In this document: one piece after another, positions 1-10,854 of the stretch
How the letters are laid out: each line of letters starts with the position of its first letter
How positions within the stretch are numbered: the stretch's first letter is position 1
Assembly: GCA_036426205.1 (NCBI GenBank)
Contig: WSYH01002467.1
Coordinates: 1 to 64,000, forward strand
DNA length: 64,000 nucleotides
Direction: 5' to 3'
Source of the DNA: Ascaphus truei
Lineage: Eukaryota; Chordata; Amphibia; Anura; Ascaphidae
Notes under the pieces: model-generated
Databases searched by the model: none
Seen by the model: only the letters and a program-made list of their open reading frames with translations
Told to the model about the DNA's origin: nothing
Made by a program: the position numbers and the translations under genes

Positions 1-69
1 TTCTTGTTCGTGTCCCTGCACATCTCCCCCCTCGGGAAGTGGAAGAAGAGTGGAGGGGTTAAGCACTTG

Positions 70-706
70 TCACCGGAGAAGGGTGACATTGTCTGGAATG
101 AGAAGCGAGCATTGCAACCTGAGGTGTCTGGCAGCGGACAGATGTTTTGGCTGTGTCTGATTGAGAATAGCAGCAATGTCATGTGGTGCCAGGAGAATGA
201 GGTCATGCCCTAGAACGATATCCGAAGTTTTATCCAGCAGTGCTTGAGCAGCAAAGACAGCACGAAGACAGGACGGTCCACCACGAGCCACAGCATCGAG
301 ACGGCTGGAGTAATAACCAATTGGTCGACATGGGCCAGCGTGTGGCTGTGTTAACACTCCAGTTGCATGTCCATTTCGTTCTGATACGAAAAGCTTAAAG
401 GGTAAATCATAGTCTGGGAGGCCCAAGGCAGGGGCCGAGGATATTACCTGTTTGAGAACAGTGAAATTCTTGGAAGCCTCTGGGGTCATCTGAAAGGGAT
501 TTGTTGTTAAAACATCGTACAATGGTTGCATCTTTTACTGCTTGAGGATCTTGAACCATTCTATACTTATCAGGTTTACCCTTCGCGGTGCGTTTCTTTA
601 CAGGGAAAAGAGGGGTATTGCAGTTTACGGGGAAGCGGGCCCCTTATTTGAGCTGTACAACAATGGGTGGTACCCTTAGGTGCCCGTTATCCTCAGGGCC
701 GGTGGA
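70..706 (-). pseudogene. Retroviral pol remnant: RT fingers joined to RT connection/RNase H
   Basis: Minus-strand frames at about 620-540 read like the fingers subdomain of a retroviral reverse transcriptase (a proline, valine, double-lysine stretch followed by a YRMVQD-type motif). Sequence at 531-70 then reads like the thumb/connection segment leading to RNase H, with TPEASKNF, APALGLPDYD and ATGVLTQ blocks typical of gammaretrovirus-like Pol. The palm with the YxDD catalytic motif is missing between the two, so an internal deletion near 531-545 removed it. RNase H would continue to the left of the window. The copy cannot encode an active polymerase. Family is confident; exact genus is not. 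Confidence 0.8.
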
Positions 707-1901
707 TCATAATTTGGACGGGATCCTATCCATGACAGCGGGCGGTATACTGGCAGCTGAGGGTTTGTCCGCTAATGCCAAAAGTATTGGAAGGGAACAA
801 AGGGCAGAGACATCTGACTCCCAGAGCGGGGAGGTTACATCAATGGTGTCGTCCTCGGAGAATATTATGGAGGCCTGTAACCTGGACAAAACATCAGTGC
901 CAAGCAGATTAAGCGGGCAAGTGGAGGAAACTACAAATCGTGCAAATAGTTCAGGGTAGGGAACTATCTGCAGGGGTCGTGTTAATGGGCTAGAGCGCGG
1001 TGTGCCATCAACCCCCCACACATGAAACATCAATATCAGACAAATAGGAAGGGTCAGGTATGTCTGCAGCTCTAATTACGCTCCTGGCTGTACCTGTGTC
1101 TACTAGGAAGGGGGTGAGGTGACATACATTATTGGGGCGCCTTCTACCTGCTTGGGCGTCTGCCCATATAACCTTGGGCAGCGGTACTAGGGGGTGTCTG
1201 GGGTTAGTATTCCAGGTCATGTTTGCCTCCTGTGCAACGGCCTGTGACTCACTATCTGAGTCAAAACTACCGGGCGTACTATAGTGGACACTGCTGCTGG
1301 GTCTGTGTGCTATTGTTGTGTCAGGGTAGACTTGAATCCCTACCGCTGGGGCAGTGATTGTTTGGGGTGAAAGGACTGGCATCAGGGGCATTAGGGGCGC
1401 AGTCGGGGTGTAATAGGAACCATCCGCCTGCATCACAGGATATAGTTGTGCTACATAAACAGTCAAAATTGGTTTGTCATTCGTGGGCGGGGTAGTGGGT
1501 TGTATAGGTGGGGGTGCTGCTGGAGCTGGGAGCGAAGGTAACAAAGGAGTGAGTATAGATAAATCAGTCACACCACAATTAAAACAATCTTCCCTCCCTT
1601 TTCTATCTCCTGCTTGGTCCATTTTTCTCTGGACAGCCTTGGTAACATTAAACCAGGCTTCTGCTATCTTCAGCAGGTTGTTATCATTCATCAGTTATCA
1701 TTCAAAATTCCTCTGTTTTCTTTCAATATCTTTCGACACATTTCTGGTTGTAACCTGCCTTCTGCTGCAGTAATACTACATACTTTAAACAGCCTACTGG
1801 CTTTGTTTTTTCACTTGTTATTATATTAACTTCTGTCCTGGCAATGATAAAATAAATGCAGCGGGACCCTTCTGTCCCTCAACAGAATTATTTTGACTCA
1901 T
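707..1901 (-). pseudogene. Retroviral gag/protease remnant
   Basis: The minus-strand frame 1691-1008 contains a proline-rich gag-like region and ends in a retropepsin active-site motif (LVDTGTARSVI at about 1110-1080). The protease then continues in another frame at 1033-707, where a C-terminal LLGTDVL block is visible, so there is a frameshift near 1010-1033. A plausible gag start (Met-Ser-Gln-Asn-Asn) lies near 1901, and the same leader/gag-start sequence occurs in the plus-strand proviruses at about 22.18 kb. No intact gag frame remains. A cysteine pair near 1585 may be a relic of a nucleocapsid zinc knuckle, but I cannot confirm it. Confidence 0.7.
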
Positions 1902-3197
1902 ACTAACGTAAGGTATGTTTCCCTGTGGGATTAAAAAAAAACACACAAGACTGCGCTCCCTGAACTTCTCCCTCCCACAGAAAAAGACCCCTCTTTCTAG
2001 TTGCCATTAGAACAGAAGGAAAAAGAATATTTTCTGGTTTTAAAAGACCCATTCGTGTGGCCAGTACGAACAACCCCTTCAAAAATAAATCTTTACCAGT
2101 TACCGGGAAAGCTGCTCCCATTCCTCTTCGTTCTGCTCTCTCTCTTTCCGCCACTAGGTGGCAGGCTAAGACTCCTTTCCCTGTCTTACTTGCCTGTGCT
2201 CAAATGTTAAAACTGCACCTTTTTTTTTTTTTTTCTCTATACTGCAATTACTAGCAAAAATGCCCTGCTTTTTTTCCCCCTCTTTTTCTTCTTTCCCTTC
2301 ACTTATAACACTTTATTTCCCTTCCAAATAATATACACAGTATCTAATTGTATCCCAATTTCTGCATATAAACCTTTCATAAAAATAACCCTCAATACTT
2401 ACTTTCACAACACAATCATATGCCTTGATTATCTATCAGCAAATTCACTTGCCTATTTCTTTCCTATTCACTTTCTTTCTTTCTTACTGCAAAGCGTACG
2501 TTAACGCGGAAAAAACAGGAGTTCGGGCAGTTTAACGTCTAGGGGTTATCGCCCAAGCACCTATGGGCTATCTCTTCTACTCTCAACAATCCCCACCCGT
2601 CCTCATGAATTCTCAACACTAATACACAAACACATTTTGGACATAACATACAACTTGATTACGAGAGAGGGAAAGGTTGTTCAGGGATCAATCGGCAGGA
2701 TTCTGCGCTGCTACAAAACCGTAATGCGCAACACTCCTTCCCTTGCAACGCGCCAAACCGCACAGTCACTACCGGGATTCCCGTGTTTCCTCTCTGAACC
2801 GACTATACCTTACTCCCCCTTTACCCCTCCTTCCACCAAGTTTACAACGTACATTGACAAGACTCCTAGTCAGCCAGCAAAAATCCCACTCCACTCCGGG
2901 CTCCCACTTGCGGCACTGACTAACACATATAACATGTAAACATATACCGAGTGACAGAAAGTCTAGGTAACAGGTTTGAGTTTAAAACGGGCTCTGGGCA
3001 AGATATCTACCTGTCTTTAGGTGACCTTCGGAGAGCCGTATGAGACACAGAAATAGACCAACAGCGGAGACAGTGCGTATCGGTAGATAATAAATGTTAT
3101 CTTACCGTACTCCAGAGGTGATCAGTCTCCTGCCGCGTCCGCATTTGGTCCACCTCGGTCCCTCTGTGCACGGCTGTCTGTTGGTTCACAACCCAGG

Positions 3198-3216
3198 GCC
3201 CCACGTTAGAGCGCCA
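3198..3216 (-). promoter_or_regulatory. Retroviral primer-binding site, tRNA-Lys1,2-like
   Basis: On the minus strand this reads TGGCGCTCTAACGTGGGGC. It matches the tRNA-Lys1,2 primer-binding site except within two to three bases in the middle. It lies two bases inside a CA dinucleotide that would be the 3' end of the LTR (3219-3220), the usual retroviral spacing. Confidence 0.7.
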
Positions 3217-3218
3217 GC

Positions 3219-4290
3219 TGATTTGGATAATTTGGATCAGACCAAAAACGTCTTCAGAATATCTGTCCTCGTCCAGATTATTTTCCCTATATATATATAT
3301 ATATATAGTGCACGCACTGAGAAAATATCACGCTGACACACAGGAGTTCAGTATGATAATGTCTGACTTTATTCCTACACAGCCTGCGTTCATATACAGG
3401 GGCTGTATGGGAGGGGGTTTGTATGCAAAAGAGCTGTCTCAGTGGCTCTTTGTTAGGTCTTGTCCTTGTATGGTCTTGTTGTTATAATTTATGGTCTTGT
3501 TATTGTAGATTTTCTTGGACACATCAGCATTTGAGGGGAATTCCTCAGTGCCATCTTCCTTACTTGAAGGGAGGGGTAACTGCGGTAGCCATTTTGAGTA
3601 AGGAATCATAGCAAAGTATTACAGATGAAGAAATAGGCATTTTATCCAATCCATCACACAGGGAGATGCCTGTAAGAGCTGTGCAGGGAGATGCAGCTTC
3701 TCTCTGTGCAGGGAGATCGCCTGTAAGAGCTGTGAAGGGAGATGCAGCTTCTCTGTGCAGGGAGATCGCCTGTAAGAGCTGTGCAGGGAGATGCAGCGTC
3801 TCTCTGTGCAGGGAGATCGCCTGTAAGAGCTGTGCAGGGAGATGCCGCTTCTCTGTGCAGGGAGATCGCCTGTATGATCTGTGCAGGGAAATGCAGATTC
3901 TCTCTGTGCAGGGAGATCATCTGTAAGAGCTGTGCAGGGAGATGCAGCTCTCTCTGTGCAGGGAGATCGTCTGTAAGAGCTGTGCAGGGAGATGCAGCTC
4001 TCTCTGTGCAGGGAGATCGCCTGTAAGAGCTGTGCAGGGAGATGCAGCTTCTCTCTGTGCAGAGAGATCGCCTGTAAGAGCTGTGCAGTGAGATGCAGCT
4101 TCTCTCTGTTCAGGGAGATGCAGCTTCTCTCTGTGCAGGGAGATGCAGCTTCTCTCTGCGCACCTCTTACAGACTGCATGAGATTTTGAAATCGCTGTTT
4201 GATGTTAATGTTGTGAATTACGTCACCCATATATACCAGGATTGCATGCAAATATACCACCCCCACCTCCTACCTTAGGAGTAAGTATAT
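3219..4290 (-). repeat. Putative 5' LTR of the minus-strand provirus (outer end uncertain)
   Basis: The inner boundary is set by the CA next to the primer-binding site. A minus-strand AATAAA signal lies at 3368-3373, and a possible TATA-like sequence lies about 20-25 bases upstream of it near 3392-3400. A TA-dinucleotide run sits at 3291-3307 in what would be R/U5. The outer end could not be fixed because the partner LTR is outside the window. I place it beyond the 51-bp repeats as a guess; it may end nearer 3620. Confidence 0.45.
3655..4165. repeat. Tandem repeat, about 51-bp unit, roughly 9-10 copies
   Basis: The unit combines two related half-repeats: gcagggagatcgcctgtaag and agctgtgcagggagatgcag, followed by cttctctctgt. 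Copies differ by small changes. The length is a multiple of three, so open frames appear on both strands; these are repeat shadows and not genes. The position would fall in U3 if the LTR extends this far, where tandem repeats often act as enhancers. Confidence 0.9.
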
Positions 4291-5137
4291 GATCCCTATC
4301 ATATTACCCCATCACTCTGTGCACATCCATTCACACGTCCTCCCCAATGTATATGATCAGCCGATTGCAAATGACAGTGCACTATATGATGTATTTATAT
4401 ATCAGAGTGCATGCATTCCTCCAACCAGGAGTACAGCTCATCATCAATCTACAATATTTAAATAACCCCACTTCAAGAAATACATTAAAATACCTTTTTG
4501 TTTGGGCACAGGAAATAAACAGGAAAGCACTATATACTGTATACTATACACTAGCAGTTTAGTCACATTAATAGAACATTGGAGTGATTTAGAGTGATAT
4601 GAGACAATAATAACACTTATATATGTATTGTGCATTATACATACTACAATGTGACATCCCATTGGAAGCAAGGGGTTAATGGCAGTATGAACACTGCGTG
4701 AATAAGCTATAGAAGCCTTACATTACCGGAGGGGTGTGACTGTAGCCTTGAATAGAGTTGCCACCTCGCGCTCTTTCCTCCTGACGGACGCCACTATAAC
4801 TTTTAGTTATCCTCATGGAGGGAGGCAAAAGTGAGGCACCTGATTGCTAGTCAGGCAATGTGGGGGGGGGGGGGGGGGGGGACATTTCTAAATACCATAG
4901 AGGGAACTAATGGTGCTAACCAAGAACAACAAGCTGCCCCTAACCATGCTGAGTGAGCTGGGGGTTCAGCATCTTCATAGGAATAGAGGTATTGCAGCTA
5001 CTATCTGTCTGCATCACCTCTACAGCAGATGTCCTACATGCAGAACCCTACAGCATATCAGTGCCTAGTGATCTTCACTGAGCAGCTGTCCATTGAACAT
5101 GAATAGCGACATCTCAGTCACTGCTGGCCTGCATTAT
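4291..5137. other. Non-coding spacer, duplicated (degraded) at 8908-9722
   Basis: No gene is seen. There is a pure G run at about 4862-4880. The same sequence recurs with many single-base indels at 8908-9722, so this is part of the duplicated NAT8 block. Confidence 0.7.
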
Positions 5138-6721
5138 TGTCACGGGAGACCAGGTTATTTACACCTTTTTACCAGGATCCCTCATTGAGCAAAACAAGGG
5201 AGAGAAATAAATTGTAATTTATTCGGCATAAATTCTCTTACACACAGTGGAACACAAAATACAGACAAAAAGACACTTACTGGGTGTGTGGGGTTGAAAA
5301 CTAGACTTTCCTAAGTGCAGGGAACTCTATGGGAGAGTTTTACCCTGACCGGGACTTAGCCCGGAATCTCCTGGAACCCAAATCGGCATAAAATTCCATT
5401 CGCTACCGCTACGTTCTTGTCCACAGAACTTGGTCCTTCCTGACCACGAGTCAGCCCAAATCTCCTGGAACTCAAATTGGCATAAAATCCCAGTTCGTTT
5501 CTCAGAACTTGGGTGCAAAAGTCGGGACTTGGTCTCTGGTTTGCAGGCTTTTCAGGCTTGAGTCAAAGCCCGTTGCCTTCCTAATTCGAACTAAGCAACT
5601 TTGAAAAGCCTGCCTGCGCTCTTTTGTCTCTGACTCAAAGGGAACATACAATCTGATTGGCTCAGGGCTTCTTATAGTATTCCCTGCTTCATTCATAAAA
5701 TAGAAGCAGACCGGACAGCCAATCAGCGCATGTTAACTTTCCCAAGCAGCCAATCAGAGCCAAGCCGGTTGAAAAGCCTGGATAGCGGGAAATTTGAACT
5801 AGCCAAGAGACATGCGCAAGCCACATACCCCCCCCAGCCATCCCAATGCCACCCGCTGGGCAGGCGCCCCTAGGTCTGGCAGGACAAGTGGCATCCCGGA
5901 GGACTGCCATTGATCTCCGGACCTAGTACTCCCCCTTTCCCTGCTGACCAAATGCCATTCACACCTCTGGGCATCCTCTGGCTGCTTTGAATTTCGATGT
6001 CCAGCAAACATACCGGCGCATTTGGGTTTGCACGGGCTGCCTGTTTGGACATGGGTTCCGAATGTTACAACATATTCAAATCCACTTTAATAAGCTCTGA
6101 GTCTCTGGGTACAGGGAACAGAAAAGGGAAACATTTTTTCTTTTTTTTACTGTGTACATGATGTCCCCACACACTTTCCCTTTGACTTAGGTTGGACTCT
6201 CAGAGTCCCCCCAACCTTATGTACGGTTGGGAACCCACAAACCATATACTGTTTGTGTGTCACCTTGGCCCTAGCTGGGGTACCTCCCTTAACCCAGGCA
6301 TTCCCTCAGCTAAATAAATACATATATGCAAAGGCGAGCTTTTCAAAGTCGCTCTGTTGCAAATAGCAGAGCAGCCAGCTTAATTTTGGAGCTAGAAAGC
6401 CTGCCTAGCAGAGGCTAAGTGAGACGCAAAGTCAAATTTCTCGTTTAAGAATGTAGAGGTCGCAGCTAAGGTTTTTAGCCGAAAAGAGGACCAGGAAGCC
6501 GGGAGAGAGTTCCTGGTCAGGGTAAGCCTTCCGAAGCAGATGCCCTGCACCTATTTGAGCCTAGTTTTCACCCCCAGTAAGTGTGTATTTCGTCTGTATT
6601 TTGTGTAATCATTGTGTGTATGCGGGTTTACCCGAATAAACTTAATTTTGTTCTACTACCTTGTTTTGCCGAGTGAAAGTTCCCGGTATAAATTTGTAAA
6701 AAGTCCTCGTCTCCCGCGACA
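5138..6721. mobile_element. Non-autonomous DNA element with long terminal inverted repeats
   Basis: The left end begins TGTCACGGGAGACCAGG and the right end, reverse-complemented, begins TGTCGCGGGAGACGAGG. The similarity continues inward for roughly 250-300 bp on each side with small gaps; shared blocks include GCAAAACAAGG, TTTATTCGG, ACAAAATACAGAC, ACTTACTGGG, GAAAACTAG and GTGCAGGG. No transposase is encoded. No convincing target-site duplication is visible, so the superfamily is unassigned. A second copy spans 9723-10854 plus 17257-17739, and a partial copy lies at 8230-8690. Confidence 0.75.
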
Positions 6722-6834
6722 AGTTAGCATGAGTTATGTTCCATCTTTGCTTTCTAGTGAGTCCACAAGTCCTATTAGATATGACCGAGATGTCCTAATA
6801 CCACTGTCCTAATCTCTCTTCTGCAGGCAGGAAC
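6577..6834 (+). promoter_or_regulatory. Candidate 5'UTR intron of NAT8-like gene 1
   Basis: A GTAAGTGTG donor starts at 6577, inside the right inverted repeat of the upstream element. A pyrimidine tract ending in TTCTGCAG (6819-6826) gives an acceptor eight bases before the ATG at 6835. The same pair is conserved before gene 2 (donor near 17595, acceptor near 17844). This suggests that a 5' untranslated exon, possibly transposon-derived, is spliced to the single coding exon. No transcript evidence is available here. Confidence 0.5.
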
Positions 6835-7506
6835 ATGTCTGATTATTGTATCCGGCTGTACAAGGACTCAGACTACGATACAGTGAGGGACCTCTTTGCA
6901 AAGGGTAACATGGAGTGCACCCCTGTGGCCTTCTATCACGCCTTCAGCCTCCCACGCTTTTGGCTTTTCATGCTTGTTGTGTTCCTAATTCCTCTCTTGA
7001 TCATTGGATCCATCACTGTCTCCATCCTGGCAGTGACTCTTACTTTAGTCCGTATCTGGTTCTGCACCAGGGATATCATGCTCTCCTACGTCCAGCGCTC
7101 CTTGTCTGATGACATGCGGGACATCCACAAATACTACCTGCAGAGGGATGGTTACTGCTACTGGGTGGCTGAGTCTGCCGGGGACGTGGTAGGGATGGTG
7201 GCAGCTGAACCCTCATCTCACCCCGGGAGAGAGAAACATGTGGAACTCAGGAGACTGTCAGTGGTCAAGAGTCACAGGGGCAAAGGGATTGGTAAACTTT
7301 TGTGCAGAACAGTCATTGACTTTGCCCGGGAGAAAGGGTGCTCGGCGGTGTTCTTGTATACCATGTCGGCTCAGATTGATGCTCAGCGGTTGTATGAGAA
7401 GATGGGTTTTAGGTGTTTTCGTACCTTTTATGCAAGAGCGCTCACAGCAAAACTCATTGTATTCAATGTCATGGTCTATCAATACGACATCCCAACAGGC
7501 AGATGA
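6835..7506 (+). CDS. NAT8/camello-like N-acetyltransferase, copy 1
   Basis: This is an intact 223-residue single-exon frame. It has a short N-terminal segment, a strongly hydrophobic region at about residues 40-80 that should form the ER membrane anchor, and a GNAT acetyltransferase domain at about 95-215. The acetyl-CoA-binding motif A is visible as SHRGKGIGKLL (about 145-156), followed by the SAQIDAQRLYEKMGF block. Family members acetylate cysteine conjugates or lysines at the ER membrane. The substrate here is unknown. The start is the first ATG after a good acceptor. Compared with copy 2 it has about 15 substitutions; residues before SAQ read LYTM instead of the more usual LETS, which could affect activity. 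Length fits the family. Confidence 0.9.
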   Translation: MSDYCIRLYKDSDYDTVRDLFAKGNMECTPVAFYHAFSLPRFWLFMLVVFLIPLLIIGSITVSILAVTLTLVRIWFCTRDIMLSYVQRSLSDDMRDIHKYYLQRDGYCYWVAESAGDVVGMVAAEPSSHPGREKHVELRRLSVVKSHRGKGIGKLLCRTVIDFAREKGCSAVFLYTMSAQIDAQRLYEKMGFRCFRTFYARALTAKLIVFNVMVYQYDIPTGR

Positions 7507-8019
7507 GAGTTTACATCCCAAACCTCTCCCTGTGTGCAGAACGGAGGCCCTACTTTTGTAGGTTTTATAGTTATTCTTGATGCTGTGCTGATCCCTATAT
7601 TCAACCGGTGCAGCCATCATAGCAAAATGTATTGGAGTTGCACCCAATGTGCCTCCTTCCTCTCCTCACTTTTGCACATACATTTTGGATGGATTTGTGA
7701 GTACGGGAGTGCCACTGTCTGATAACTATTGGAATTGCAATAATGTTAATCTGCTCAGCCATGCTACACCCTGTCTACCATTTATAACATTTGTTTTATG
7801 TCAGTGGTATTTTTGTTTTGGACAGACTGGCTCGTAAAAGGGTAATATCATGGATTGAATACGCTATTTTTGTTAGGGCATTAAACAACTATTTGGGAAT
7901 GAATACAAAAGTGCTAAGGAGTGAGATATAAAGGGATTCCTTTCACTGATAAATATCTGGCTTTTTTGCATTAATCTTTCAGGCGAGGGACTGTGATAAA
8001 TAAACTTATCAGTATCAGT
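7507..8019 (+). other. 3' UTR-like sequence of NAT8-like gene 1
   Basis: No frame continues. An AATAAA signal lies at 7999-8004. The sequence is nearly identical to 18525-19035 behind gene 2, so it was duplicated with the gene. Confidence 0.6.
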
Positions 8020-8215
8020 GATATGTGTGTTCAAGGTGTTACTTAGTATCCTGTGTGTGTATCGAGGTGTTACTAGGTGTACTGTGTGAGTGTGTGTATC
8101 CAGGTGTTACTGAGTATCCTGTGTGTGTATCGAGGTGTTACTAGGTGTACTGTGTGTGTATCCAGGTTTTACTGAGTGTCCTGTGTGTGTATCATCGAGG
8201 TGTTACTGAGTGTCA
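8020..8215. repeat. 31-bp GT-rich minisatellite, copy 1
   Basis: The consensus unit is close to ggtgttactgagtgtcctgt followed by gtgtgtatcaa, about 31 bp, with roughly six copies. The same array follows NAT8-like gene 2 (19033-19616) and the broken third copy (36112-36815). It ends in a run of C at about 8217-8231. Confidence 0.85.
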
Positions 8216-8229
8216 CCCCCCCCCCCCCC

Positions 8230-8690
8230 CCAGACATCCCAATGCCACACCTCTGGGCATCCTCTGGCTGCTTTGAACTCCGATGTCCAGCAAACATACC
8301 GGCGCCTATGGGTTTGCACGGGCTGCCTGTTTGGACATCGGTTCCGAATGTTACAACATATTCAAATCCACTTTAATAAGCTCTGAGTCTCTGGGTACAG
8401 GGAACAGAAAAGGGAAAAATTACTACTTCTCTTTTACTGTGTACATGATGTCCCCACACACTTTCCCTTTGACTTAGGTGGGACTCTCAGAGTCCCCCCA
8501 ACCTTATGTATGGTTGGGTACCCACAAACCATATACTGTTTGTGTGTCACCTAGGCACTAGCTGGGGTACCTCCCTTAACCCAGGTATTCCCTCAGCTAA
8601 ATGAATACATATATGCAAAGGTGAGCTTTTCAAAGTCGCTCTGTTGCAAATAGCAGAGCAGCCAGCTTAATTTTGGAGCTAGCTCATCCC
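8230..8690. mobile_element. Partial copy of the long-inverted-repeat element
   Basis: Closely matches about 5830-6405 of the element at 5138-6721, with base-level accuracy similar to the clean copy. It breaks off abruptly after the words ttttggagctag, where unrelated sequence starts. Confidence 0.75.
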
Positions 8691-8907
8691 CTCTTCCTTC
8701 CCCTCTCACCCCCACAACACCAAGGCCCCCACTCACTCCGCCCCCTGTTTCTCGTGCTTTCATCCAGTGGTAATCTGCAGTCGCTCTCCTCTCCTGCTTC
8801 CCGATACTCGCGCGGCTAGGACCCCTCCTACCACTGCATTTGGCCCACTCCCTCTCCCCTTCCGCTTCGTGTCCGGCCCGGCGTTGGTGCATCATGATCC
8901 CGCGATG
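8691..8907. other. Unassigned C-rich spacer
   Basis: A pyrimidine-rich stretch with no frame of interest. It lies between a clean partial repeat and the start of an indel-rich copy of 4.38-6.24 kb, so it may be at or near an assembly junction. Confidence 0.4.
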
Positions 8908-10854
8908 CAAAGACAGTGCACTAAGGATGTATTCTATTTAATAGAGTGCATATGCTTTTTCCTTCGCACCCGGGTCAGTACAACCCGTCATCAATCTGCA
9001 ATATTTAAATAACCCCACTTCAAGAAATACATTACAATCCTTGTTTGTTTGGGCACATGACATAAACAGGAAAGCACCTATCTATACTTATACTATACAA
9101 CTAAACAGTTTAATCACATTATGAACAGTGTATTTATTTAATTGATAGAACCGCAATAATAACACTTCTTTATATTTGTCACTTAGACAACTACAATGGT
9201 GACATCCCTTTGAGAAGGCCAAGGGGTTACCGCAGTGACCACTTCGTGAATAGCTATAAAGCCTTCGTTGACGGGAGGGTGTGACTGTAGCCGTGAATAG
9301 AAGTTGCCACCGGGGGAGTCTCTCTCCTTCCTCCTTACGGGCTGCCACTCTAACTTTTAGTTATCCTCATGGAGGGAGTCAATGTGCGGCAACATTGTTG
9401 GCTAGTCGTCATGGTGGGGGCGGAGCCTGGGGGGACATTTCTAAATAGCCATAGAGGGAACTAATGTTGCTAACACAAGAACCACTTACTCCACCCCGGG
9501 CAGGAATCTTGTCCCCTAACCATGCTGCGTTAGCTGGGGGTTTAGCCTCTTCATAGGAATAGAGATATTTCATGCCACTTCTTTTCTTCATCCCTCTACA
9601 GCAGATTCCTGCCATGCTGTACCCTACATATAATATCCCTTGCTCTAGTGTCTTCCCTGAGCTGCGGCCATTGCACATGAATGGAGACATTCTCGTCATT
9701 CACAACTGCTGGGCCTGCTTAATGTCACGGGGAAACCGAGTTCTTAGTCAGGATCAACTCATTGAGCCAAACAAGGAGCGAAAATACAATGTAGTTTTTA
9801 TTCGTCAATAATTCTCTTACACCAGTGGAACAATACAATTACAGACAGAAAAGAACCTGGTACTTTGGGTGGTGTGGGGGTTTTGAAAACTAGACTTATC
9901 TTAGGGGGCAGGAACTTCTTTGGGAAAGTTTTATCCTGGACCGGGAACTTACCGGAATCTCTGGAACCCAATCGGCATAAATTTCTCTTTCGCTAACCGA
10001 CAGAAATCTACGATATCGGTTGGTCCACGGGCAACTATGTCCCGTTCCTTACCACGCGGTCCGCCCAAATCTCCTGGAACTCAAAATCGGGCAGAACATC
10101 CCAGTTCGTTTGGGCTCAAACTTGGTGCAAAAGTCGGGACGAATATTCCCTGGCGTGCAGGGGTTCTTTTCAGCGTGGAATCAAAGCCGGTTTCGCTTGC
10201 TATTCGTCGGAACTAATCAACTTGGAAAGCTGCCTGCGCTCTTTTGTCTCGACTCAAAGGGACATAACAATCTGATTGCTCAGGGCTTCTTATAGTATTC
10301 CCTGCTGCACACATCATAAATAGAAGCAGCCGGACAGCCAATCAGCGCGTGGGCACTTTCCGCAGCACCAATCAAGCCAAGCCGGTTGAAAAGCCGGATC
10401 CAGCGGGAATTTGAAATATCAAGAGACATGCGCAAGCCCATACCCCCCCCAGGCATCCCAATCACCTCCCGCTGGCAGGCGCCCCTAGTCCCCCAGGACA
10501 AGTGGCATCCCGAGGACTAACATTGATCTCCGGACCTAGTACTGTTATCCCATGCCCCTTTCCCTGGCGTGACTCAATGCCATTCACACCTGGCTGGGCC
10601 ACCGCTGGCTGCTTTTGAATTTCGATGTCCAGCAAACATACGGCGCATATGGGTTTGCACGGGCTGCTGTTTGGACATGGGTCCGAAGGTTACAACATTT
10701 ATCAAATCCACTTTAATACCGCTCTGGCCTCTGGTACAGGGAACAGAAAGGGAAAAAATTACTCTTTTTTTTACTGTGTACAGGATTCCCCCACAACACT
10801 TCCTTGACTTAGGTTGGACTCTCGAGAGTTCCCCCAACCAATACGGTTGGTGTA
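8908..10854. other. Indel-rich copy of about 4370-6230 (likely unpolished sequence)
   Basis: This matches the clean sequence at 4370-6230 throughout but with frequent single-base losses, gains and homopolymer changes. It includes the left part of the long-inverted-repeat element (from about 9723). The element resumes cleanly at 17257, because an LTR element is inserted at 10854/10855. No coding function is supported; frames seen here are not reliable. Confidence 0.7.

Larger units (their letters stand above)
1..3216 (-). mobile_element. Endogenous retrovirus, 5' internal part, decayed
   Basis: Read on the minus strand this is the interior of a class I-like (gamma/epsilon-type) provirus, in the order primer-binding site, leader, gag start, protease, reverse transcriptase pieces. 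The 3' part lies beyond the left edge of the window. The leader at about 1850-2540 is homologous, in the same sense orientation, to leader sequence of the proviruses at 21.4-23.6 kb and 61.0-62.2 kb, so the families are related although the LTRs and primer-binding sites differ. Frames are broken by shifts and by a deletion in pol. Class is judged by eye from protein pattern only. Confidence 0.8.

Noticed and set aside
3619..4266. 215-residue minus-strand frame with repeated ISLHREKLHLPAQ-type units
   Set aside because: It is a translation of the 51-bp tandem repeat; both strands show similar frames.
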